This document shows, piece by piece, positions 49,921 through 57,251 of a stretch of 64,000 nt of DNA. The notes under the pieces were generated by a model that was given only the letters and a program-made list of their open reading frames with translations, searched no databases and was not told the DNA's origin. The position numbers and the translations under genes were made by a program. The stretch covers positions 1 through 64,000 of the forward strand of contig VBWA01000019.1 of the NCBI GenBank assembly GCA_006218025.1, written 5' to 3'. The DNA is from Rhodocyclaceae bacterium. Its GTDB lineage: Bacteria; Pseudomonadota; Gammaproteobacteria; Burkholderiales; Rhodocyclaceae. The number at the start of each line of letters is the position of its first letter. Within the stretch, counting starts at the first letter, position 1.

Positions 49921-50595
49921 GTGATCGGACTCAGGATTGCCGCGGGCGTTTTCGCCCTGCTGGTCGCCGTGCTGCTGGCGCAGATGCTGTTCGCGCCGCA
50001 GCGCGAGCCGGCACCGGCGATGACGCACGGCATGCCGTGGCAGATCGAGCATCCCGGCCCCGGCCGGTCGCGGGTGTTCGGGCTGACGCTGGGCGGCAGC
50101 GCGGCCAGCACGCTCGCTGATGCCCGCCGCCTTTCTCCGGAAGCGCCCACGCTCGCGCTGCTGACGCCGCAGAATGCCCCAGCGGCCCTCGAAGCCTATT
50201 TCGAAAGCGTGTCGCTTGGCGCCCTGACCGGCAAGCTGGTGCTGAGCATCGCCGCATCGCCGGGCGATCTGGAAGCGATGCGCAGCAATGCGGCGAAGAC
50301 CGATCACCTGGAAACCGGCATCCGCAAATATGTCCTGCACGAGGCCGACCGGCAGCGTGCCGAAGACCTGCCGCTCGCGGCGATTGCCTTCATCCCATCG
50401 GCCAGCCTCGACGAGGCCGTCATCCTGCAGCGCTTCGGCACGCCGGCGGAGCGCATCCGCCAGGGCGAAACGCTGGAACATTTCCTCTATCCGGCGCAAG
50501 GGCTGGACATCGTGCTCGACAGCAAGGGCAAGGAAGTGCTGCAGTACGTCGCCCCCGCCGATTTCGCCCGGCTGCGCGCGCCCCTGGGAAAATAG
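49921..50595 (+). CDS. Membrane-anchored protein of unknown function
   Basis: 224-residue protein beginning at GTG 49921 (VIGLRIAAGVFALLVAVLLAQMLF), a single N-terminal membrane anchor followed by a periplasmic-looking domain rich in Ala and Leu. I do not recognise the family. Features visible are HGMPWQIEHPGPGRSRVFGLTLG and a C-terminal QGLDIVLDSKGKEVLQYV. It starts 8 bases after ettA, so it may be in the same transcript. The last 90 bases are duplicated at 52111-52200. Confidence 0.75.
   Translation: MIGLRIAAGVFALLVAVLLAQMLFAPQREPAPAMTHGMPWQIEHPGPGRSRVFGLTLGGSAASTLADARRLSPEAPTLALLTPQNAPAALEAYFESVSLGALTGKLVLSIAASPGDLEAMRSNAAKTDHLETGIRKYVLHEADRQRAEDLPLAAIAFIPSASLDEAVILQRFGTPAERIRQGETLEHFLYPAQGLDIVLDSKGKEVLQYVAPADFARLRAPLGK
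50501..50590 (+). repeat. 90-base direct repeat, left copy
   Basis: The end of the unknown gene at 49921-50595, from GGCTGGACATCGTGCTCGAC onward, is repeated at 52111-52200. The first 59 bases are identical and the rest differs at a few positions. The two copies enclose the PEBP and Rieske genes. Confidence 0.9.
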
Positions 50596-50602
50596 CTCCA
50601 CC

Positions 50603-50628
50603 AGGAGTCGGCGCTGGCGAGACGGCGA
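50603..50628 (+). repeat. Dispersed 23-base repeat, copy G
   Basis: AGTCGGCGCTGGCG, AG, ACGGCGA, exact. Intergenic, 8 bases after the stop of the unknown membrane gene. Confidence 0.88.
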
Positions 50629-50666
50629 CCTCGCAGCCGCCGGATTCCCCCGCCCGTTTTACCTGC

Positions 50667-51227
50667 CTATTTCTTGCGCCCGTACTTGCCGGTCAGCGTC
50701 GCCTTGCCGATCGAATTCGCATTGACCATGAAACCGGCCAGCGAGGCCGTCGCCCCGGCCGGCAGATCGAGCTTGTCCACCTTCAGCGCGTGCAGCGTGA
50801 TGTTGTAGCGGTGCGGCTTGTCGCCCGCGGGCGGGCAGGGGCCGCCCCAGCCGGGGCCGCCGAAATCGGTGTTGATCTGCGCCGCGCCCTTGGGCAGCGC
50901 CGAGCCGTCGGCCTTGCCGGCGCCCTTGGGCAGATCCGCCGCGCCGGCCGGAATGTTGGTCACCACCCAGTGCCACCAGCCGGCGCCGCCGGTCGGCGCA
51001 TCGGGGTCGTGCACCAGCAGGGCGAAGCTCTTCGTGTCCTTCGGCGCGCCCGACCATTTCAGCGCCGGCGAAACGTTCTTGCCGCTGCAGCCGAAGCCGT
51101 TGAACACCTGCTCGTCGGCCATCGGCGCATTGGCCTTGATGTCGGCGCTGGAAAGTTTGAACGCATCGGCATACGCGCTGCCGGCCAGGGCAAGCCCGGC
51201 CGCAAACAACAGACTGGATCGAATCAT
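50667..51227 (-). CDS. YbhB/YbcL-type phosphatidylethanolamine-binding protein
   Basis: 186-residue exported protein of the PEBP/Raf-kinase-inhibitor family. The signal peptide is SSLLFAAGLALAGSAYADAF. Ligand-pocket sequences are VSPALKWSGAPKDTKSFALLVHDPDAPTGGAGWWHWVV and HRYNITLHAL. Function in bacteria is not settled. It lies, with the Rieske gene, between the two copies of a 90-base direct repeat. Confidence 0.92.
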   Translation of the reverse strand: MIRSSLLFAAGLALAGSAYADAFKLSSADIKANAPMADEQVFNGFGCSGKNVSPALKWSGAPKDTKSFALLVHDPDAPTGGAGWWHWVVTNIPAGAADLPKGAGKADGSALPKGAAQINTDFGGPGWGGPCPPAGDKPHRYNITLHALKVDKLDLPAGATASLAGFMVNANSIGKATLTGKYGRKK

Positions 51228-51293
51228 GTTGGCTCCTTGTGGGTTGGGGTAAAGAGGAAACCTGCGTCAGCGATTATCGGAGCAATCGCGTTC

Positions 51294-51839
51294 TTATGTC
51301 TCGCCGATCACCACGCGGCTGTCGCCTTCCAGCCGGTACTCGGGGATGACCAGGTTGGCCGGCGCCGGGCCCATGCGGAACACCCGCCCGGCCAGATCGA
51401 ATTTCGAGGTGTGGCAGGGGCAGAGAAACTCGCCTCGATTGCCCGCGCCGCTGCGCAAGGCCGGCGGGCAGCCCTGGTGCGTGCATTGCCCGATGGCGAC
51501 GAACAAGTCCGGGCGCAGCGAACGATGCGCGTTGCGGCAGGCCGCCGGTTGCAGCGAATGTTCGGACGCGGGATCGGTCAATTCGCTCTCGTAGCCGGCC
51601 AGCGCCGCGATGTCGTCGGCGCTGCGGCGCAGCAGCCACACCGAACGGCCGCTCCACTCCACCGTGCGCAACTTGCCCGGCGGCAGGTCGCCGAAATCAA
51701 CGGGAAGCGGATGCCCGGCCGGCGGCTGCGGCTGCGTCACCACGTAACGAGCCACGCCCAGCCCGGCCCCCAGCGCGCAGAGGCCGCCCACCAGGTACAG
51801 GCGGCGGCGATCGATACCGGCCAATTTATCTTTGCTCAT
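51294..51839 (-). CDS. Rieske [2Fe-2S] protein, not next to cytochrome bc1 genes
   Basis: 181-residue protein starting at ATG 51839 (MSKDKLAGIDRRRLYLVGGLCALGAGLGV) with one N-terminal membrane anchor. Rieske ligands are CTHQGC and CPCHTSKFD, the pattern of the bc1-type cluster. No cytochrome b or c1 gene is near, so it may be an alternative bc1 Rieske subunit or belong to another oxidoreductase. The RRR before the anchor resembles a Tat signal, as usual for bc1 Rieske proteins. Confidence 0.85.
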   Translation of the reverse strand: MSKDKLAGIDRRRLYLVGGLCALGAGLGVARYVVTQPQPPAGHPLPVDFGDLPPGKLRTVEWSGRSVWLLRRSADDIAALAGYESELTDPASEHSLQPAACRNAHRSLRPDLFVAIGQCTHQGCPPALRSGAGNRGEFLCPCHTSKFDLAGRVFRMGPAPANLVIPEYRLEGDSRVVIGET

Positions 51840-51917
51840 GGAGCGCGACTCGAAAGCATGGACTGGCGAACAGCATACCGCGTTCGGCGCGGCCATTTTT
51901 TGCGACTCCACGAGCGC

Positions 51918-51943
51918 AAGAGTCGGCGCTGGCGATACGGCGA
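51918..51943 (+). repeat. Dispersed 23-base repeat, copy H
   Basis: AGTCGGCGCTGGCG, AT, ACGGCGA, exact. Intergenic, upstream of the Rieske gene. Confidence 0.88.
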
Positions 51944-52110
51944 TTCATGCCGTCGTGGTGCGCCGCACATTGCCATCGGCATGATTCAGGTCTATTCTGG
52001 CCGGATTCGTTCGGGATATTCGCCACCTCGGACTTCATCGAAATTTCTAAGGTGGCGCAAACTATTCTGAAGCTGACCCTTTATCGCTCGACCCTGTATC
52101 GCTCTTAAGG

Positions 52111-52200
52111 GGCTGGACATCGTGCTCGACAGCAAGGGCAAGGAAGTGCTGCAGTACGTGGCCCCCGCCGATTTCGGGCGGCTGCGCATACCTTTTGGGA
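52111..52200 (+). pseudogene. 3' fragment of the unknown membrane gene, right copy of the direct repeat
   Basis: Encodes GLDIVLDSKGKEVLQYVAPAD in the same reading sense as the end of the gene at 49921-50595 and then runs into a stop before the glycosyltransferase ATG. Only the last 30 codons are present, so it is a gene remnant. It marks a duplication or recombination junction just upstream of the glycosyltransferase. Confidence 0.85.
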
Positions 52201-52209
52201 GATGAAGCG

Positions 52210-53118
52210 ATGAACCGGATTTGTCCCGCGCCCGGCACACTTAGCATCGGTGTCGCGGCACATGGCAATGTCAACATTACCGTCGAGTGCCTGAAGAGCA
52301 TCTTTGCCACGGTAGACGGCGACTTCGAGTTGCTGCTGATCGACGACGCATCACCCGACGACATGTTGTCCTTGTACCGCAAGGCTGCCGAGTTCCATCC
52401 CAACACACGCATTTACCGCTTCCCCGAGAACCTCGAATACACGCAGAGCGTAAATTGTCTACTGAACGAGGCCAGCGGGGAGCGGGTACTCTTTGTTTCC
52501 AACGACATTTTTATCACGCCAAGTTATGTCGCCGCCTTGCTGGAGGCGATGACCGATCGCTCGATAGGCGTCGCGCGAGGGGTTTCCAATTTCGTTGACA
52601 ATCTGCTGAACACGCACAACGTGATCCCCGATGGCCCGCTCGCCACGTGGGATGAACTGATTGCATTCGCGGCGAAGCAATTCCATTCCGCAGCAGAACC
52701 GATCGATGACCCATTTCTCATCGGCGACGCCTTCATGGTTTCAGGCGAACTGCTGAGGGCCATTGGCGGCTTCGACCTCCGCTTTCATGGCTATCTGTCC
52801 GACATCGACTTCGGCATTCGCGCCGTAGCGGCCGGATATCGCCGTGCGTGCTGCCCACGTGCGTTTGCCCACCACATAAAGGACGCAAACTTCCACTACC
52901 TTGATGCCGAGGAACGCCGCCGCAAGATCGCGCGTCGAACGGAACGTCATCTCAAGGCGTGGACGGTGTTTCGCGAAATCTGGGGCCCGGACCATCTGCC
53001 TGCAAAGTGGCCGGGGACCCATTACATTCCTTTTGCGGAACTCGAGTTACGTGCGCGGGACAGCGGAGTGCGCACTGTCGACCCAGTGTCGTACTCGCGA
53101 TACCTGATTCAGCCCTGA
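52210..53118 (+). CDS. Family 2 glycosyltransferase
   Basis: 302-residue GT-A fold protein: LSIGVAAHGNVNITVECLKSIF, then LLLIDDASPDDM and the acceptor region LIGDAFMVSGELLRAIGGFDLRFHGYLSDIDFGIRA with the DxD-like YLSDID. No membrane helix is visible, so it acts at the cytoplasmic side, perhaps in polysaccharide or lipooligosaccharide synthesis. ATG 52210 overlaps the end of the gene remnant. Codon use is visibly less GC-rich than in the neighbours and remnants lie on both sides, so it looks acquired. Confidence 0.88.
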   Translation: MNRICPAPGTLSIGVAAHGNVNITVECLKSIFATVDGDFELLLIDDASPDDMLSLYRKAAEFHPNTRIYRFPENLEYTQSVNCLLNEASGERVLFVSNDIFITPSYVAALLEAMTDRSIGVARGVSNFVDNLLNTHNVIPDGPLATWDELIAFAAKQFHSAAEPIDDPFLIGDAFMVSGELLRAIGGFDLRFHGYLSDIDFGIRAVAAGYRRACCPRAFAHHIKDANFHYLDAEERRRKIARRTERHLKAWTVFREIWGPDHLPAKWPGTHYIPFAELELRARDSGVRTVDPVSYSRYLIQP

Positions 53119-53262
53119 CGTACCGCATCGCGGGCACCATCACCGGCCAGGCCTCCCGGATCACCGTGCGGCAGCCGTCTGCGGAGCTTGACCCGGAAGC
53201 GGGCCGCAAGCGCGCCGTGCCGCCAGAATGGACGCGGCCTCATCCCTAACGGAGACACCATC
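53119..53262 (+). pseudogene. Possible C-terminal gene fragment after the glycosyltransferase
   Basis: In a frame different from the glycosyltransferase, the bases after its stop read TYRIAGTITGQASRITVRQ and so on to EWTRPHP-stop at about 53250. It is GC-rich and protein-like but has no start, so it may be the tail of a gene whose front was replaced. A ribosome-site-like CGGAGACACC follows, leading into the truncated molybdopterin gene. Confidence 0.45.
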
Positions 53263-53346
53263 ATGAGCGGAACGACCACCACCACCGCCTATCGCATCTG
53301 CCCCTTCTGCGAGGCATGCTGCGGGCTCGAACTGACGATAGCGTAG
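53263..53346 (+). pseudogene. Truncated molybdopterin oxidoreductase, N-terminal 27 codons only
   Basis: Starts ATG with a good upstream site and reads TAYRICPFCEACCGLELTIA then TAG. The CPFCEACCGLE block is the N-terminal [4Fe-4S] motif of molybdopterin oxidoreductases, normally followed by 700 or more residues. Everything after residue 27 is missing, so this is the stump left by a deletion or insertion. Confidence 0.75.
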
Positions 53347-53519
53347 CTATGGCGCAGCTATAGGGATCAACATGAGGTAGACCGGCTTCCCCGGACGGTT
53401 TAATCAAGACACACCATCCGTTCCTCACTAAACGGGTCAGCTCCAGATTCGCTTCCAAGACAGCCTGGTCGCCGTCCCGCCAGCGCCGACTCCCAAGCAC
53501 CGCAGCCCGCGCCGTGGCC
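53347..53519. other. Scar region with possible element end
   Basis: 173 bases without a gene. It holds TAAACGGGTCAGCTCCAGAT (53429-53448), whose reverse complement resembles TTCTGAAGCTGACCCTTTA at 52065-52083 at about 15 of 20 positions, so the two may be degraded terminal repeats around the glycosyltransferase. A dispersed-repeat copy follows at 53469-53494. No transposase is present. Confidence 0.4.
53469..53494 (-). repeat. Dispersed 23-base repeat, copy I
   Basis: Minus strand AGTCGGCGCTGGCG, GG, ACGGCGA, exact. Intergenic, in the scar before the lipoprotein gene. Confidence 0.88.
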
Positions 53520-54023
53520 CTACATGCAATGCCAAAACGGCGAACCCGGCGCCATCGGGAAGCAGTTGCCGAAGGACTGCGGGCCGGGGAACCACATGGG
53601 GCTCATCATCTGGCTGCGGCAGACGCGGACTTCATGCTCGATCCGCTCGCGGCAGGCCTGCTCGCGCTTGTTGGCGTCGGCGGCCATGCCGTCGAAGATG
53701 AAGCTGCGCTCGGCGGCGACCATGTGGTCGAGTACCGCGAGCGGCACGCCCTGCTTTGCCAGTTCGGTGGTCTGGGTTGCCGACAGCCGGTAGCGCGAGC
53801 CCGAGGTCTTGATGCGGCCGATGAGTTCCGCGGCGGGGATGCCCAGGTTCGACAGCGCCACGATCTGTTCCAGCGGCATGGCCGCGACCGGCTGCGGCAG
53901 GATGGCCTCCATCTGTTCGGCGCTGATGCGCTCGATCCTGGGCGGCTCGGCAGGCACGCCGGCGCAGCCCTGCAGGAACAGGACCAGAACCGGAGCCAGC
54001 CAGGGGTGACGGAGCGAATTCAT
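53520..54023 (-). CDS. Probable lipoprotein of unknown function
   Basis: 167-residue protein starting MNSLRHPWLAPVLVLFLQGCAG at 54023, with lipobox LQGC. The body is hydrophilic: EQMEAILPQPVAAMPLEQIVALSNLGIPAAELIGRIKTSGSRYRLSATQTTEL, a pattern like small helical repeat segments, and a Cys/Met/Pro-rich tail ending FWHCM. I do not recognise the family. The frame is open further upstream but the lipoprotein signal decides the start. Unpaired with neighbours. Confidence 0.75.
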   Translation of the reverse strand: MNSLRHPWLAPVLVLFLQGCAGVPAEPPRIERISAEQMEAILPQPVAAMPLEQIVALSNLGIPAAELIGRIKTSGSRYRLSATQTTELAKQGVPLAVLDHMVAAERSFIFDGMAADANKREQACRERIEHEVRVCRSQMMSPMWFPGPQSFGNCFPMAPGSPFWHCM

Positions 54024-54311
54024 TGAAGTTTGACGGATCAGAGTCGTTGACCGCATTCCGATCATAGACCACACCCCTTCGGTTTTCGAGCCCGCCATGC
54101 CGCCGCAAGGCGTGCCCCGTGCGAGTCGATACGATGGACTCGGGACGTCGGCCCGGGATGGGACGTCGGCGTCGCATCCGACGCCCGACATTCAAGCTTG
54201 CGATGGCCGAATAGCAATTATTTCCTTCGTTGTAATACCCACTTCAGTAATAATGGCTTTCACTCCAGCGTCTCGCGCCTAGCAGCCGATTTGCCACGAA
54301 ATTCCGTCGTA

Positions 54312-57155
54312 ATGAAAATATTCCCCGTTCGCCGCTTCCTCGACCTCAAGGCCACGATTGCCATTTTCACCGTGGCGCTGTTTGTCAGCACCATCTGGGT
54401 GCTGGCCCACTATCTGGAAGAGGAAGCCAGCGTCAAGATCAAGAAGATCCTTGCCGCCGAGCAGTACCAGACGGTAGAGCACATTGCGCGAAGCCTCGAT
54501 GAAGCGGTGAGCCTGCGTATCAACGCCCTCACCGACGCGGCGCTCCTGATCGATCCCGAATGGATGTCCCGTCCGGACCGCCTGCATGCCTTCATGGCAA
54601 CGCATTCGCCGCTGCATCGATTCTTCGACGTGGGCATGATTGCCATTTCACGGGAGGGCATCGGCCTTGCGGACTTGCCCAATCTCGAAGGGCGCGAACA
54701 GGCCAGCCATGCCCAAACGGATTACTTCCGCGAGGTCATGGCAACCGGGAAACCGTCGGTGGGCAAGCCGATTCCGGACCCCTTTACGCACAAGCCCGTC
54801 CTCAATATTGCGGTGCCCATCAAGAACCGCAGGCACGAAGTCATCGGTGTGCTGTTGGGCAGCAATCAGATCGTCGGCGGCGATTTGCTCAGCGAAAGGC
54901 TCCCGAAAAACCCGGAAACGAACGGCGATCTTCACGTCATATCCATCAAGGATGGCATCGTCGTGTCTTCCACCGATCCGGGCCGCATCATGCAGCCCGA
55001 CCGGGAAGCGACTGCCGGCGGCTACAGGGGATTCCCCGAAGGCTCGAGGATGGTGATGACTTCAAAGGGAGTCGAAGGCCTCAGTTCGGCAAAGAAGGTC
55101 CCGAGCACCGGCTGGCTTGTCGTCGCCACACTGCCGGCATCCATCGCGCTCGAGCCGGTCCGGTCGCTGCAACAGGAAATTTACAAGGATGCGGCCATCG
55201 CCTCTGCGGCCATTGCGCTGCTGCTGTGGCTGTTCCTTGATCGTCAGCTCAGTCCGCTCGCCCGCTGGGCACGCGTCGTCGATTCCATGTCGGATGGACG
55301 TGAACCCGTGCGACCTTTGCCTCTGGAGGGAAGCGGGGAGATCAGGCGTTTGCTCGGTAGCTTCAACAAACTGCAGCAACACATCGAGACCCAGCAGCGA
55401 TCGCTGCGGGAGAACGAGGACCAGCTACGCCTCGCCGCTTCGGTTTTCGAGGGAACCAGCGAGGCTGTTCTGATTTCTTCTCCTGACAACCGCATCGTCA
55501 GCGTCAATCGCGCCTTTTGCAAAATGACAGGCTATGGGGAAAGCGAGCTCATCGGGGCCAATCCGAGACTGCTGCAGTCGGGCCAGCACGATCGCTTTTT
55601 TTATGAGGAGATGTGGTCACAGTTGAACGCCACCGGTCAATGGCAGGGAGAAATCTGGAATCGCCGGAAAAATGGCGAGACTTATCCCGAGCGGCTCACG
55701 GTTTCCGCACTTTACGACGCGAATGGCAAGGTATTGCGCTATGTCGCCATCGCAGCGGACATAACCCGTCAGAAGCAGGCCGAAGCAGTCATCTGGCAAC
55801 AGGCCAACTACGACCTTCTGACCAACCTGCCGAACCGCCGCCTGTTGCAGGAGCGTATCCGGGAGGCACTCGAGAAGGCGCGGGACGGCGGATTGTCCGT
55901 TGCGGTACTGCATGTCGATCTGGATCACTTCAATGAAGTCAACGAGAGGCTGGGTCACAGCTGCGGCGATCGCATGCTCATTGAAACCGGAAAGCGAATT
56001 TCTTCCTGCGTCCGGACTGACGCCGATACTGTCGCGCACCTGGGGGGTGATGAATTCGTCGTCGTGTTGAGCACCCTCGCGGATTCCGCCTCTCAGGCCG
56101 AACAAGTCGCGGCGAAAATCCTGCAAGTCGTTGCCGAGCCGTTTTTTATCGACAACGGGACAGTCTTCATCTCGGCGAGCATTGGCATCACCCGCTATCC
56201 GGGCGACGCCGAAAGCCTTGCCGGCCTGCTCATCAATGCAAACCAGGCGAAGCAGGTCGCCAAGAACGAGGGACGCAACCGGTATTGCCGCTTTACGGCA
56301 TCGATGCGGGAGACCGCGCAGACGCGGTTGCAGCTCGGGAGCGATATGCGCGGCGCACTCGCTGCGAATCAATTCGAGGTCTATTACCAGCCGATCGTCG
56401 ATCTGGCGACCGGATGCATCGTCAAGGCCGAGGCCTTGTTGCGCTGGCATCACCCGGAACGAGGAATGGTCAGTCCGGTGGAGTTCATCCCGGTCGCCGA
56501 GGAAACCGGGCTGATCAGCGAGATCGGGGACTGGGTGTTCCGGGAGGCGGCGCAGATGGCCAAGCACTGGTGCAACCACTGCCAATTCTCGGTGAACGGG
56601 GTGTGCGCAGCAATTGGCGCCATCGAGACCGGGACCCAGGCATGCCCCTATCAGATCACGGTGAACAAGTCGCCGCGCCAGTTCTTCACCGGACGCACGG
56701 ATCAAACGTGGATCGCCTACCTGCGGGAAAACAATATCTACCCGCGTTGCATGACCATAGAGATCACGGAAGGATTGCTGCTCGATCGGCATCCCGAAAT
56801 CATGGAGAAGCTGAACGCCTTCCGCGGGGCCGGAATCCAGGTCGCGCTCGATGATTTCGGTACGGGATATTCGGCGATGTCCTACCTCAAGAAGTTCGAT
56901 ATCGACTATCTGAAGATCGACCGGTCATTTGTCCGCGACATCGTCACGGACCCGAGCGACCGCGCAATCGTCGAGGCCGTTATTGCCATGGCACACAAAC
57001 TCGGCATGAAAGTGGTCGCCGAAGGCGTGGAGTCGGCCGACCAGCGAGACTTGCTGGCTGAAGCCGGTTGCGACTACGGTCAAGGCTACTTCCTTGCCAA
57101 GCCGATTCCGGCGGCGGAGTTCGCAGCCCTGGTCTGTACTCCGGAAGGGCATTGA
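54312..57155 (+). CDS. Cache-PAS-GGDEF-EAL cyclic di-GMP enzyme with a Cys-rich insert in EAL
   Basis: 947-residue membrane protein. An N-terminal helix (ATIAIFTVALFVSTIWVLAHYL) and a second one (AAIASAAIALLLWLFLDRQL) enclose a periplasmic double-Cache domain of about 250 residues; HAMP, PAS, GGDEF and EAL follow. GGDEF is intact (HLGGDEFVVVL). EAL has EALLRWHHPERG, DDFGTGYSAM, KIDRSFVRD and EGVES. Unusual: before the ITVNKSPRQF loop there are about 30 extra residues with four cysteines (HWCNHCQFSVNGVC and TQACPYQ), possibly a metal or redox site. The ATG 54312 is preceded by a GTG that could also serve. Confidence 0.9.
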   Translation: MKIFPVRRFLDLKATIAIFTVALFVSTIWVLAHYLEEEASVKIKKILAAEQYQTVEHIARSLDEAVSLRINALTDAALLIDPEWMSRPDRLHAFMATHSPLHRFFDVGMIAISREGIGLADLPNLEGREQASHAQTDYFREVMATGKPSVGKPIPDPFTHKPVLNIAVPIKNRRHEVIGVLLGSNQIVGGDLLSERLPKNPETNGDLHVISIKDGIVVSSTDPGRIMQPDREATAGGYRGFPEGSRMVMTSKGVEGLSSAKKVPSTGWLVVATLPASIALEPVRSLQQEIYKDAAIASAAIALLLWLFLDRQLSPLARWARVVDSMSDGREPVRPLPLEGSGEIRRLLGSFNKLQQHIETQQRSLRENEDQLRLAASVFEGTSEAVLISSPDNRIVSVNRAFCKMTGYGESELIGANPRLLQSGQHDRFFYEEMWSQLNATGQWQGEIWNRRKNGETYPERLTVSALYDANGKVLRYVAIAADITRQKQAEAVIWQQANYDLLTNLPNRRLLQERIREALEKARDGGLSVAVLHVDLDHFNEVNERLGHSCGDRMLIETGKRISSCVRTDADTVAHLGGDEFVVVLSTLADSASQAEQVAAKILQVVAEPFFIDNGTVFISASIGITRYPGDAESLAGLLINANQAKQVAKNEGRNRYCRFTASMRETAQTRLQLGSDMRGALAANQFEVYYQPIVDLATGCIVKAEALLRWHHPERGMVSPVEFIPVAEETGLISEIGDWVFREAAQMAKHWCNHCQFSVNGVCAAIGAIETGTQACPYQITVNKSPRQFFTGRTDQTWIAYLRENNIYPRCMTIEITEGLLLDRHPEIMEKLNAFRGAGIQVALDDFGTGYSAMSYLKKFDIDYLKIDRSFVRDIVTDPSDRAIVEAVIAMAHKLGMKVVAEGVESADQRDLLAEAGCDYGQGYFLAKPIPAAEFAALVCTPEGH

Positions 57156-57251
57156 CCGCCGGGCGCGCAGCGCCTGCGAATCGCGTGTCCCGGGTGAACC
57201 GTCTACAATGCGCCCCCTGCCTTCCCCCGCCCTGGCTGCGCCAGCCCGACC

